From contig MWOR01000148.1 of the NCBI GenBank assembly GCA_002025865.1, positions 1 through 64,000 on the forward strand: DNA of 64,000 bases. Reading direction: 5' to 3'. Source of the DNA: Prochlorococcus sp. HOT208_60m_813I02 (GTDB lineage Bacteria; Cyanobacteriota; Cyanobacteriia; PCC-6307; Cyanobiaceae). The notes beneath the pieces were generated by a model. The model searched no databases, was not told the origin of the DNA, and saw only the letters and a list, made by a program, of their open reading frames with translations. The position numbers and the translations under genes were made by a program. Shown here piece after piece: positions 40,394 to 49,439 of the stretch; positions within the stretch are counted from its first letter, which is position 1; the number at the start of each line of letters is the position of its first letter.

Positions 40394-42667
40394 TTACAAC
40401 TCTGCTGGATTAACATCTATTGTTAAAAAAACATTTTTTGGAATAAGTTTCCATAATATTGATCTATCAGGTAAAGGTAACTTTGTTCCTTCAGGACCAT
40501 GTATTAATATCTGCCATCTAAATTTTTTACCGACTTTAGCAATTAAGCTAGGAGCAGGACCAATTAATTTCCAGTTCTTTTTCTCACAAAAACTGAGTAG
40601 ATATTTTGCTAATTTTATTGCAATTGACTCAGTTAATTCATAATTTTCACCTGATAATTTAAGAAGGCAAATTGTGCAAAATGGAAATAAATTAGCATCT
40701 TTTCTCAATTTCGAGTTTTCACTTAAGAATCTTTCATAATCTCTTTTCTGAAGATATGAAATTACCGGGTGGTTAGGTTTATATGTTTGAAAAATTACTT
40801 TTCCTTTTTTTTGAGCCCTGCCTGCCCTGCCAGCTAATTGCAAAAACAATTGTAATGATTTTTCTTCTGCCGAAATATCTGGGCGATGAAGCAACCCATC
40901 TGCTGCAATAACTACTGAAAGAGTAATATTGGGGATGTCAATCCCTTTTGCCAACATTTGAGTCCCCACAAGAATATCAGCATCGCCTTTAGAGAACTTT
41001 GAAAGAATATCTCTATGACCATCTTTCCCTGAGGTTGTATCTCTATCAAAACGAAGTACTCTTAAGTCAGGAAATTCTTCATTTAAAAACTCTATTACCC
41101 TTTGTGTACCTATTCCAAAAGGTTTAAAGGCAGTTGAATGACAATCTGGGCAACGATTGATCAATCTCGATTTATGATCACACCAATGACAGCTTAACCA
41201 TTTTTTCCCTTGTGAACCGAGATGCACTGATAAAGGAACGTCACAGTTAGGGCAATTTATTAAATATCCGCAATTTCTACAACTTAAAAACCCACTGTGC
41301 CCCCTCCTAGGGATCAATATTATTGCCTGCTCTTTTTTTAAGCGTAGTTGAGGAAGCAATTGTAATAATTCATTGGAAAAAATTTTCATATTTCCTTTCT
41401 TGAACTCATCACGCATATCAATAATTCTTATTTCAGGAATCTCATTACAAGATATCCTTTTAATCATTCTGACTAATTTAAAATTCGTTTCAAAAATACA
41501 CTTTTTCCAAGTCTTCATTGATGGGGTTGCACTCCCAAAAATTAACTTTGCAGAATTCCTTTTTACTATTTCAATAGCAATCTCTCTTGCGTCATAACAA
41601 GGCATAGGACTATCTTGTTTATAAGAAACATCATGTTCTTCATCCATGATTATTAATCCTAAATTTTTCATTGGAAGAAAAACAGCGGACCTTGTTCCTA
41701 TTACTATTAAAGGTTCATTAGCATTATTAATTTTCTTCCAAACCACAGTTCTATGATTGGGAGAACAGTTACTATGATATTCGTAAACCACATTATTAAA
41801 TCGCCGACTAAACCTATCAATAAGTTGAGGAATTAGTCCGATTTCTGGGGTTAGTATCAAACAACTTTTTTTCTTAAGAAATTGATCTTCAGCAATTCTC
41901 ATATAAACTTCTGTTTTACCCGAACCTGTTTCGCCCCATAGAAGTAAAACATCTCCTGGTTTCATTGTTTGAAATTCTTGAAATGCAATTTTTTGCTCAT
42001 TTGTAAGATTAGGTTTTTTCGTTGCAATATGATCATCTAAAAAGGAATTTAATTTAGTATTTAGAATTTTTTTTCGTTTAGATTTAACAAGGTAATTTTT
42101 ACTGACCATTGAGTTAATTAGAGTGTAATTAAAACCAGACTTTATTAATTCACTTTGCCAATTACCTTTTTCAGGCAAAGTATTAATTAAAAAAAATTCC
42201 TTTTTGGTTAATGCATTTTTCTTTACATCAAATTCTTTTTTAATTTCAATCCATATTTGATCTTTAAAACCTTTAGAAAAATTCTTATATTTACCAATCC
42301 AGCCAGGAGGAAATGCAGTTTTAAACATTTTTAAATTACTAACCATATAAAGAGAGGCTAGGGACTCTATAAATTCTCTCCAAGAGTCATCAATTATTTT
42401 TTTCTGCAAAATACTTTCAACAAACAAATATCTTATGCTTTTTATTCCAGTAATATTTGTTTCATCATTATTGATTGTCGAAATTTTTTTTTGGGAGATC
42501 ACTAACCCATTCAATAATCTCCCTCTTAGTCTCACACTAACAATATCTCCAACTTCTGCCCCAAGATTATTCCCATCTAAATAGTAAAAGCTTTTATTAC
42601 TACCTATATCAAGCAAAATTTCCAATTTGTAGGAGATATTTAATAACTGATTACTTGCCGGCTTCAA
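40394..42667 (-). CDS. priA: Primosomal helicase PriA
   Basis: PriA reloads the replisome at stalled forks. The 757-residue protein has Walker A GETGSGKTEVY (about 245-255), the DEEH box MDEEHDVSYKQ, and the cysteine-rich zinc module CRNCGYLINCPNC, CHWC and CPDCHS (about 490-530). The N-terminal DNA-binding domain is present. The start is a TTG (42667), forced by an in-frame stop three codons upstream. Confidence 0.96.
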   Translation of the reverse strand: MKPASNQLLNISYKLEILLDIGSNKSFYYLDGNNLGAEVGDIVSVRLRGRLLNGLVISQKKISTINNDETNITGIKSIRYLFVESILQKKIIDDSWREFIESLASLYMVSNLKMFKTAFPPGWIGKYKNFSKGFKDQIWIEIKKEFDVKKNALTKKEFFLINTLPEKGNWQSELIKSGFNYTLINSMVSKNYLVKSKRKKILNTKLNSFLDDHIATKKPNLTNEQKIAFQEFQTMKPGDVLLLWGETGSGKTEVYMRIAEDQFLKKKSCLILTPEIGLIPQLIDRFSRRFNNVVYEYHSNCSPNHRTVVWKKINNANEPLIVIGTRSAVFLPMKNLGLIIMDEEHDVSYKQDSPMPCYDAREIAIEIVKRNSAKLIFGSATPSMKTWKKCIFETNFKLVRMIKRISCNEIPEIRIIDMRDEFKKGNMKIFSNELLQLLPQLRLKKEQAIILIPRRGHSGFLSCRNCGYLINCPNCDVPLSVHLGSQGKKWLSCHWCDHKSRLINRCPDCHSTAFKPFGIGTQRVIEFLNEEFPDLRVLRFDRDTTSGKDGHRDILSKFSKGDADILVGTQMLAKGIDIPNITLSVVIAADGLLHRPDISAEEKSLQLFLQLAGRAGRAQKKGKVIFQTYKPNHPVISYLQKRDYERFLSENSKLRKDANLFPFCTICLLKLSGENYELTESIAIKLAKYLLSFCEKKNWKLIGPAPSLIAKVGKKFRWQILIHGPEGTKLPLPDRSILWKLIPKNVFLTIDVNPAEL

Positions 42668-42862
42668 AACTTTTTCTTAGTATTGGATTGTTGAACATTC
42701 CACAAAGTGTTTTTTGCACATTGTAAGTATCCTGCTCTTAAGGGAGACATGAAGCTTTGATCATTGACTGAAAATTCAAAAAATGATCTGCCTGTCTGAG
42801 AAATCCCAAGACTTTTTACTTTAGGTAATCTATAGCACTATTTAAATTTTTCAACAATTTAG

Positions 42863-42901
42863 AAAACTTTTTCTTTTTCTCATTTTGAAAAAAAGTTTTT
42901 T
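42863..42901 (+). promoter_or_regulatory. AT-rich hairpin in the sigma-factor leader
   Basis: AAAACTTTTTC (42863-42873) can pair with GAAAAAAAGTTTT (42887-42899), with two unpaired A residues, and is followed by TT. It is about 90 bp before the start codon of the sigma factor. It could be an attenuator-like terminator or a chance product of the AT-rich sequence. Neither alternative can be settled here. Confidence 0.3.
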
Positions 42902-42978
42902 AAGCATTAAGGGGAACTTTACTACTAAATGTTCAAATTAGCCCTAAATAAAATTTTATCTAGTTAAATTCACCGTAG

Positions 42979-42986
42979 AAAGGAGT
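42979..42986 (+). promoter_or_regulatory. Strong ribosome-binding site of the sigma-factor gene
   Basis: The sequence AAAGGAGT lies 5 nt before the ATG at 42992. Such a full Shine-Dalgarno match is rare in this window, where most genes lack one, and it settles the start. It suggests high translation of the principal sigma factor. Confidence 0.7.
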
Positions 42987-42991
42987 CAATT

Positions 42992-44173
42992 ATGTGTCCA
43001 GTTGCAGCAGAATCAAAGAATTCCAAGCCTAGTTCAAAAAAAAAGATCAATAAAAAAATTAATACAAATTTAGAAACAGTAGTTGAAGAAGATGGAATTA
43101 AAAATAGTCAAAATTTGCAGACATCTTCCGAGTTAAACGAAAGCAGTATTGAAAAAAATAATGAATTTAGTGATTCTGAAGAAGAAGATAAAGGCCTTGG
43201 AAATATAAAGCTTGGTCCAAAAGGTATCTATACTGAAGATTCAATAAGAGTTTATCTCCAAGAAATTGGAAGAATTAGACTTTTAAGACCAGATGAAGAA
43301 ATTGAACTGGCAAGAAAAATTGCTGACTTACTCCAATTAGAAGAACTAGCAACTCAATATGAGTCAGAGAAAGGGCATTTCCCATCAGTTAGAGAATGGG
43401 CCGAGTTAATAGATATGCCTCTTCCTAAATTCAGAAGGAGACTTCTTTTAGGCAGGAGAGCTAAAGAAAAAATGGTTCAATCAAATTTAAGATTAGTTGT
43501 TTCCATTGCAAAAAAATATATGAATAGAGGTTTATCATTTCAAGATTTAATCCAAGAGGGAAGTTTGGGTCTAATTAGGGCCGCGGAAAAATTTGACCAT
43601 GAAAAAGGTTATAAATTCTCTACATACGCAACTTGGTGGATTCGCCAAGCTATTACAAGAGCAATTGCTGATCAAAGTAGAACTATTAGATTGCCAGTTC
43701 ACTTATACGAGACAATATCTAGAATTAAAAAAACCACAAAAGTTCTTAGCCAAGAATTTGGAAGGAAACCTAGTGAAGAAGAAATCGCGGAAAGTATGGA
43801 AATGACAATTGAGAAATTAAGATTTATAGCCAAAAGTGCGCAACTTCCTATTTCTTTAGAAACGCCAATAGGGAAAGAAGAAGACTCAAGACTAGGAGAC
43901 TTTATAGAGGCTGATATAGAAAATCCAGAGCAAGATGTTTCCAAAACTTTATTAAGAGAAGATTTGGAAGGTGTATTAGCCACTCTAAGTCCAAGAGAAA
44001 GAGATGTTCTCAGATTGAGATATGGGATTGATGATGGAAGAATGAAAACTCTTGAAGAAATTGGCCAGATTTTTGATGTAACTAGAGAAAGAATTAGACA
44101 AATAGAGGCAAAAGCCCTAAGAAAACTTAGACATCCAAATCGAAATGGGGTTTTAAAAGAATATATAAAATAA
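42992..44173 (+). CDS. rpoD: Principal RNA polymerase sigma-70 factor
   Basis: A 393-residue sigma factor. A low-complexity Ser/Asn/Lys-rich N-terminus (1-70) is followed by region 1.2 ([16 protein letters not shown]), region 2 with [12 protein letters not shown] and [17 protein letters not shown], region 3, and region 4 with [16 protein letters not shown] and [20 protein letters not shown]. The intact region 1.2 and region 4.2 fit the housekeeping group 1 sigma of cyanobacteria (RpoD1/SigA). Group 2 sigmas are similar, so the group assignment has some doubt. It has its own strong ribosome-binding site. Confidence 0.92.
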   Translation: MCPVAAESKNSKPSSKKKINKKINTNLETVVEEDGIKNSQNLQTSSELNESSIEKNNEFSDSEEEDKGLGNIKLGPKGIYTEDSIRVYLQEIGRIRLLRPDEEIELARKIADLLQLEELATQYESEKGHFPSVREWAELIDMPLPKFRRRLLLGRRAKEKMVQSNLRLVVSIAKKYMNRGLSFQDLIQEGSLGLIRAAEKFDHEKGYKFSTYATWWIRQAITRAIADQSRTIRLPVHLYETISRIKKTTKVLSQEFGRKPSEEEIAESMEMTIEKLRFIAKSAQLPISLETPIGKEEDSRLGDFIEADIENPEQDVSKTLLREDLEGVLATLSPRERDVLRLRYGIDDGRMKTLEEIGQIFDVTRERIRQIEAKALRKLRHPNRNGVLKEYIK

Positions 44174-44269
44174 AAAAAGTTAAGTATAATTTTCAGCTTT
44201 AGAAACTTGCAAAAGAATAGCTTAAAATAGATTCGACTTTATTTTAATTCAAACTCAAAATAATATTTA

Positions 44270-45220
44270 ATGACTAATTTTAAGCTGAGAATAGCTAGTA
44301 GAAGAAGCAAACTAGCAATGGTTCAAACTTTATGGGTTAAAGATCAATTAGAAAAAAATATTCCCAATTTAGAGGTATCTATAGAAGCCATGGCAACTCA
44401 AGGAGATAAAATTCTTGATGTAGCCTTAGCAAAAATAGGAGATAAAGGATTATTTACAAAAGAACTTGAAGCACAAATGCTTGTTGGCCAGGCAGACATA
44501 GCAGTACATTCTCTAAAAGATTTACCAACGAATTTACCTAGCGGCCTTAAATTAGGGTGTATAACAAAAAGAGAAGACCCTGCTGATGCTTTAGTAGTAA
44601 ACAAAAAAAATGATTGTTATAAATTAGAAACTTTACCCGCAGGTTCAATTGTTGGGACAAGCTCCCTAAGAAGACTTGCACAGTTAAGAAATAAGTATCC
44701 ACATCTTGAATTTAAAGATATCAGGGGAAATGTTGTTACGAGAATAGAAAAATTAGATGCTGGTGAATTTGATTGCATAATACTTGCTGCTGCTGGGTTA
44801 AAGAGATTAGGTTTTGAATCAAGAATTCATCAGATTATTCCAAATGAGATTTCCCTTCATGCTGTTGGCCAAGGAGCACTAGGTATTGAATGTAAATCTG
44901 ATGATAAAAAGGTTTTAGAAATTATAAATGTCTTGGAAGATCAACCTACTAGTCAAAGATGCCTAGCGGAGAGAGCTTTTTTAAGAGAGCTTGAAGGGGG
45001 ATGCCAAGTGCCAATAGGTGTGAATAGTAAAATTCAAAAAGAACAACTTTGCCTTACTGGTATGGTTGCATCTCTCGATGGAGAAAGGCTTATTAAAGAT
45101 CAATATATTGGCAATATTAATGATCCCGAAGAAGTAGGCAAAGAACTAGCTATAAAACTAAAGGAACAAGGTGCCGAAGAAATACTAAGAGAAATATTTG
45201 AAAAATTTAGAGAAAAATAA
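44270..45220 (+). CDS. hemC: Hydroxymethylbilane synthase (porphobilinogen deaminase)
   Basis: HemC joins four porphobilinogens into hydroxymethylbilane in tetrapyrrole synthesis. The 316-residue protein has [14 protein letters not shown] (about 7-20), LFTKELE, SLKDLPT (about 80-88), and the cofactor Cys in [10 protein letters not shown] (about residue 242). It lies 97 bp after the sigma factor gene; other enzymes of the pathway (hemL, hemH) are elsewhere in this window. Confidence 0.97.
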   Translation: MTNFKLRIASRRSKLAMVQTLWVKDQLEKNIPNLEVSIEAMATQGDKILDVALAKIGDKGLFTKELEAQMLVGQADIAVHSLKDLPTNLPSGLKLGCITKREDPADALVVNKKNDCYKLETLPAGSIVGTSSLRRLAQLRNKYPHLEFKDIRGNVVTRIEKLDAGEFDCIILAAAGLKRLGFESRIHQIIPNEISLHAVGQGALGIECKSDDKKVLEIINVLEDQPTSQRCLAERAFLRELEGGCQVPIGVNSKIQKEQLCLTGMVASLDGERLIKDQYIGNINDPEEVGKELAIKLKEQGAEEILREIFEKFREK

Positions 45221-45226
45221 AATTAA

Positions 45227-45814
45227 TTAATTTACTAATTTTGGATCAATTTCTTTTTTATATCTATCTTCACAATCTTTAATTACTTCAACAGCTTCTT
45301 CTATCCCAAAAAAACCATTAACAGTACATGTTCCTGGTTTTTTTAGATCTTTGTAGTGTTCCCAATAATACGTCGTTTCTTTTAGCCAATGCTCTCCAAG
45401 ATCTTTAAAACTTGAAATATGATCCATTCTTTTATCATCTGCCAGAACTGCTATTACCTTATCATCCACCTCTCCCCCATCATCAAATTTCATCACCCCA
45501 ACAATCCTAGCCTCGACAATAGATCCAGGAATCAATGGCTCAGTTACTCCAACAATTTCCACGTCAAGTGGATCTCCATCTTCATCCCAAGTTCTTGGTA
45601 TACATCCATAGGCAAAGGGATAAGCAAGTGAAGAATAACCTACCCTATCAAGTTTAAGGTGACCCGTTTCTGTAATTAATTCATATTTATTTATAGTATT
45701 AGAATTCAATTCAACAATAGCGTTAACTATTGAATTTGAGCTATCAGTGAAAGCATTTAGTATATGTAATAAATTTGGTGTAATCCTACTTGGGGGTTGA
45801 TTTAAATTTGCCAT
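45227..45814 (-). CDS. ppa: Family I inorganic pyrophosphatase with intact active site
   Basis: A 195-residue pyrophosphatase. All the usual residues are present: NKYE (42-45), DRVGYSSLAYPFAYGCIP (56-73), the full signature DGDPLD (Asp79, Asp81, Asp84), the FDDGGEVDDK acidic loop (110-119) and the C-terminal HYKDLK (Tyr154, Lys155). This copy is the likely working enzyme that drives biosynthesis by removing pyrophosphate. A second, altered homologue is at 29945. Start is ATG at 45814; a TTG one codon earlier is possible. Confidence 0.93.
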   Translation of the reverse strand: MANLNQPPSRITPNLLHILNAFTDSSNSIVNAIVELNSNTINKYELITETGHLKLDRVGYSSLAYPFAYGCIPRTWDEDGDPLDVEIVGVTEPLIPGSIVEARIVGVMKFDDGGEVDDKVIAVLADDKRMDHISSFKDLGEHWLKETTYYWEHYKDLKKPGTCTVNGFFGIEEAVEVIKDCEDRYKKEIDPKLVN

Positions 45815-45877
45815 CAATAAATTATTTTTGTTTATCTTACATCCTCACACCTAACCAAATTCTTTAAAAGTAATGTT

Positions 45878-47383
45878 TCAGCAAAAATCATTTACTTTAG
45901 ACCTTAAATGATTAATAAAATAGTTTGGCGATAGTTCTTCATTAGTTACAGCTCTTACCAACTCCATGCAATTAACTGATCTGCCATATTTATGTATATT
46001 ATTTTTTAACCAAAAGATGATCTTTTGATATTCACCATTTTCAATTAAGTTGTCAATCAAACCTATGTCTCTTTCCATTTGATTTGAAATTTGCGCACTT
46101 ATAACATGTCCTAACAAATATGAGGGGAAATATCCAAACGCCCCTTCACTCCAATGAACATCTTGAAGACAACCTTCTGAATCATTAGATGGTTTAATTC
46201 CTAGGAGTTCGTCATATCTTTTATTCCATTCTGTTGGGATATCTTCAGCAGGTAACCCTCTTTCGATTAAATCTATTTCAAGTTCAGTTCTTATTAATAT
46301 GTGTAAGCCATACGTCAATTCATCCGCTTCAACCCTATTTAATCCTGCTTCCAAATGATTAATAGATTTCCAGAGTTCTAAATAATTAGAAAGAGAACAT
46401 CCAGCCGAAACAAATTCTTTAAAAAATCTTTTTGAAAAGGATTTGGATTTAACTATTCTATTTTCCCAAAATAAAGATTGACTTTCATGAATACCCATAG
46501 AAGTTGCTTGTCCTAAAGGCCAAGCAAACCATTGATGACTTTGAGATGGCAAACCCTGCTCATAAATAGAATGCCCCCACTCATGCGCAGTTGCTAAAAA
46601 ACTTGATAATGGTTCACCTTCAACAATTCTTGTAGTGATCCTAAAATCTTTAGGTCCTAATGTAATCGAGAAAGGATGGGGAGATTGTCCAACAACAACA
46701 AGATCTCTATCTCTTCCAAACTCGTCAAGTAATTTAGAACTTAAATTTTTTTGAGATTCTGGACTTAAATCCCAATGGTTTTTTTGGGACTTGTTAATTG
46801 CTCTAATCAAGCCTGGGATTGTTTCTTTCAATGGTTGAAAAACCTTATTCAACCATTTCAAATTTAATTCAGGCTCAAAGGGTTGGGCTAATGTCTCCCA
46901 AGGTGAACATTGAATAGATATTTGTTTTGCCTCTTCAATCCGCAATTTGACTAATTCTTCAAAGAAAGGGAGAAAAATTTTAAAATCAGATTTTTCCTTA
47001 GCTTCTTGCCAGCTTTCATACCCTTTAGATTTTGCCTTTGCTAGAGACTCAACTAATTGGGGATCTAAATTTCTTTCTCTATTAAATTCCTTCAATAATA
47101 AACTAATATTTCTTTCTTTATCTTTTATGAGGAGTTGATTATCGGAATTTAGTTCAATATCTAATAGTTCATTTTTAGCAGATTGTATTAAGTTAGAAAA
47201 TTCCTCGGAAGAATTTCTTTCATGCAATACTTTTGCAATATAAGTAAGTTGCTCAGACCTCCAAGAAGCACCTTTCTTTGGCATTCCAGTATTTTGATCC
47301 CAATAAAGTGTATTTTGGATTGAACCTAATATTTGCGTTTCTTTAAGGTAAGCACCCAGTTTATTCCAATGAGTTTCAGCCAA
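45878..47383 (-). CDS. Carboxypeptidase Taq (M32) family metallopeptidase
   Basis: A 501-residue M32 metallocarboxypeptidase, which removes C-terminal residues. The zinc site HEWGHSIYEQG (HExxH, about 267-271) and the downstream Glu region GIHESQSLFWENRI (about 296-309) are clear. Length is that of the family, with an N-terminal helical half. The family is present in many cyanobacteria with a general protein-turnover role. Start ATG at 47383. Confidence 0.93.
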   Translation of the reverse strand: MAETHWNKLGAYLKETQILGSIQNTLYWDQNTGMPKKGASWRSEQLTYIAKVLHERNSSEEFSNLIQSAKNELLDIELNSDNQLLIKDKERNISLLLKEFNRERNLDPQLVESLAKAKSKGYESWQEAKEKSDFKIFLPFFEELVKLRIEEAKQISIQCSPWETLAQPFEPELNLKWLNKVFQPLKETIPGLIRAINKSQKNHWDLSPESQKNLSSKLLDEFGRDRDLVVVGQSPHPFSITLGPKDFRITTRIVEGEPLSSFLATAHEWGHSIYEQGLPSQSHQWFAWPLGQATSMGIHESQSLFWENRIVKSKSFSKRFFKEFVSAGCSLSNYLELWKSINHLEAGLNRVEADELTYGLHILIRTELEIDLIERGLPAEDIPTEWNKRYDELLGIKPSNDSEGCLQDVHWSEGAFGYFPSYLLGHVISAQISNQMERDIGLIDNLIENGEYQKIIFWLKNNIHKYGRSVNCMELVRAVTNEELSPNYFINHLRSKVNDFC

Positions 47384-47491
47384 AGATTTAAATGGAAATT
47401 AAATTTATTTTAAGATAAAAATTTTAATGTCTGCAGTTAAACATACATCTTTATCCATAATAAGATATTGATTAATTAAGTTTTACCTTAA

Positions 47492-47947
47492 ATGGAACAA
47501 ATATTTTCAAAATTAAAATTCATAACCCATGGCGAGGGTTTTATTGATATCACATATGATTTAAATTTATGTATTGAAAAAAATAAATTTCATTCCGGAA
47601 TTTTAAATTTAACATCACTTCATACAAGTTGCAGTTTAACTATTAATGAGAACGCTGATCCAAATGTGCTAAGGGATCTAAAGAAGTATATGCAATCTAT
47701 AGTTCCCTATGATTCGTACTTAACCTTATCAAAAGATAGAGAAGAAATATCCTATAAACATTATCAAGAGGGGGCTGACGATATGCCAGCACATATTAAA
47801 ACATCCCTAACAAACACTTGTTTATCTCTGAGTTTTCAAGACGGGAAAATTATGCTGGGAACATGGCAAGCAGTTTATTTATGGGAACATCGATTTGATA
47901 AAAAAGAAAGAATCATAAATGTACATATAATTGGTGAGAAAAAGTAA
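47492..47947 (+). CDS. UPF0047 (YjbQ) family protein
   Basis: A 151-residue protein of the UPF0047/YjbQ fold. The conserved histidine and charged residues appear in SLHTSCSLTINENADPNV (about 44-61) and DDMPAHIKTSL (about 97-107), with GTWQAVYLWEHR near 129-140. Family members have been linked to thiamine-phosphate-like activity, but the function is unsettled. It is followed by a pterin dehydratase gene on the same strand. Confidence 0.87.
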   Translation: MEQIFSKLKFITHGEGFIDITYDLNLCIEKNKFHSGILNLTSLHTSCSLTINENADPNVLRDLKKYMQSIVPYDSYLTLSKDREEISYKHYQEGADDMPAHIKTSLTNTCLSLSFQDGKIMLGTWQAVYLWEHRFDKKERIINVHIIGEKK

Positions 47948-47983
47948 GTTATTTATAATGTAATAAGTAAGATTTCTTATTTA

Positions 47984-48274
47984 ATGGAACCCTACATTTT
48001 GCAAGATGAAGAATTGAATGAATTAGTTGTCAAGACACCTGGCTGGGAAATTAAATCTAAACAAATCCAAAGAGAATTTAACTTCTCTAATTTTATTGAA
48101 GCCTTTGCTTTCATGACTAAGGTTGCTTTAATCTGTGAAAAATATAATCATCATCCAAACTGGGAGAATGTTTATGCAAAAGTAATAATTAAATTAAATA
48201 CACATGATCTAGGAGGTATTACAAATCTAGATCAAACATTAGCTTCGGAAATCAACAAAATTTTCGATCAATAA
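47984..48274 (+). CDS. Pterin-4a-carbinolamine dehydratase-like protein
   Basis: A 96-residue PCD-fold protein with the active-site pattern KYNHHPNWENVYAKVIIKLNTHDLGGIT (HHP at about 60-62). In this family the enzyme dehydrates 4a-hydroxytetrahydropterin; cyanobacterial versions are sometimes called DCoH-like and may have other roles, including in Rubisco assembly in the related carboxysomal group. The sequence appears of the plain type. It is 29 bp before the COG0523 gene. Confidence 0.87.
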   Translation: MEPYILQDEELNELVVKTPGWEIKSKQIQREFNFSNFIEAFAFMTKVALICEKYNHHPNWENVYAKVIIKLNTHDLGGITNLDQTLASEINKIFDQ

Positions 48275-48303
48275 AAATATAAACTTGTTTTCAACTAGTC
48301 AAA

Positions 48304-49413
48304 ATGTCTAAAAATTTATTGCCAGTTACTATTATTAGTGGATTTTTAGGGTCTGGCAAAACTACACTTCTGAATCATATTTTAAAAAATCAAGTTGGTA
48401 TTAAAACAGCTGTTTTAGTCAACGAATTTGGAGAGATCGGAATAGATAATGAATTAATAATAGAAGGCTCAGAAGATATGATCGAATTAAATAATGGATG
48501 TATATGTTGCTCTATTAATGGGGAATTATTAAATACCGTATCCAAAGTTTTAGAAAAAGCTGAAAAATTAGACTATTTGATTGTTGAAACAACTGGATTA
48601 GCAGATCCATTACCAGTAGCGATGACTTTTGCGGCTGGTGATCTGAGAGAAAGAGTCAGATTAGATTCGATAATCACAGTAATTGATGGAGAAAATTTTG
48701 ATTTTGAAATTAATAATACAAGTGTCGCCTATTCTCAAATTTTATACGGAGATATCCTTCTTCTAAATAAATCTGATTTAGTAAATGAAAAACAATTAAA
48801 GAAAATAGAGGCGTTTATAAATAAAATAAAAAAAGAACCAAGGATTTTGAGATCAACTAATAGTGAAGTTGCATTACATACAATAATGAGTGTAGGTCTA
48901 TTTGAGACAGATACTTTTGAATTCGAGAAAAACAAAAAAAATTTAGAACAAAGTTCAAACGATCACTCTTCTCATTCCCACGATCACTCTTCTCATTCCC
49001 ACGATCACTCTTCTCATTCCCACGATCACTCTTCTCATTCCCACGATCACTCTTCTCATTCCCACGATCACTCTTCTCATTCCCACGATCACTCTTCTCA
49101 TTCCCACGATTTGATCAATAATATCGAAGGTTTTACCTCAGTTTCTTATGAGACATTTGAACCATTTTCTTTAAGGAAGTTTCAATATTTCTTAGATAAT
49201 CAAATCTCACAAAATGTATTTAGAGCAAAAGGTATATTATGGTTTATGGAAAGTGAAAGAAAACATATTTTTCACCTATCTGGGAAGCGGTTTTCTCTAG
49301 ATGATGAGGAGTGGACAAAAGAAAAATCTAATAAGATAGTCTTAATTGGGAAAAACTTAGATCACCAAACTATTAAAAATCAACTTTCATCATGTAGATT
49401 TAATTCAGATTAG
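48304..49413 (+). CDS. COG0523 (CobW-like) GTPase metallochaperone with His-rich loop
   Basis: A 369-residue G3E GTPase. Walker A GFLGSGKTTLLNH (about 13-25), the metal-binding CICC (about 66-69), LIVETTGLADP (about 95-105) and NKSD (about 157-160) are clear. After residue 219 there are seven exact repeats of DHSSHSH, a 49-residue His-rich metal-binding stretch, then the C-terminal CobW domain. COG0523 proteins deliver zinc, cobalt or other metals; the His-rich loop is typical of zinc-related members. The adjacent genes are a pterin dehydratase and an iron-type permease, so the target metal is not settled. Confidence 0.92.
   Translation: MSKNLLPVTIISGFLGSGKTTLLNHILKNQVGIKTAVLVNEFGEIGIDNELIIEGSEDMIELNNGCICCSINGELLNTVSKVLEKAEKLDYLIVETTGLADPLPVAMTFAAGDLRERVRLDSIITVIDGENFDFEINNTSVAYSQILYGDILLLNKSDLVNEKQLKKIEAFINKIKKEPRILRSTNSEVALHTIMSVGLFETDTFEFEKNKKNLEQSSNDHSSHSHDHSSHSHDHSSHSHDHSSHSHDHSSHSHDHSSHSHDHSSHSHDLINNIEGFTSVSYETFEPFSLRKFQYFLDNQISQNVFRAKGILWFMESERKHIFHLSGKRFSLDDEEWTKEKSNKIVLIGKNLDHQTIKNQLSSCRFNSD
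48961..49107 (+). repeat. Seven perfect 21-bp tandem repeats inside the COG0523 gene
   Basis: The unit GATCACTCTTCTCATTCCCAC runs seven times, starting at 48961, 48982, 49003, 49024, 49045, 49066 and 49087, and encodes Asp-His-Ser-Ser-His-Ser-His in each copy. The copies are identical at every base, including third codon positions. The length is a multiple of three, so copy-number change keeps the frame. Identity points to recent expansion by slippage or recombination. Confidence 0.95.
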
Positions 49414-49439
49414 AGTTTATATTAGGATTTAATTAATTT

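Larger units (their letters stand above)
42668..42991 (+). other. 324-bp spacer between divergent priA and the principal sigma factor gene
   Basis: The longest gene-free stretch of the window. It is AT-rich and holds no open frame with coding features and no tRNA. It should contain the promoters of priA and of the sigma factor gene, and probably a long 5' leader for the latter. An AT-rich hairpin (42863-42901) and a strong ribosome-binding site (42979-42986) are listed separately. Confidence 0.6.

Noticed and set aside
42668..42991. Possible small gene in the long spacer
   Set aside because: All frames are short; the best ATG frames stop within a few codons, and no known small RNA motif was recognised.
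48961..49107. Could the tandem repeat be a CRISPR array?
   Set aside because: Repeats are directly adjacent with no spacers, keep one reading frame and encode a His-rich stretch in a GTPase; it is a coding tandem repeat.
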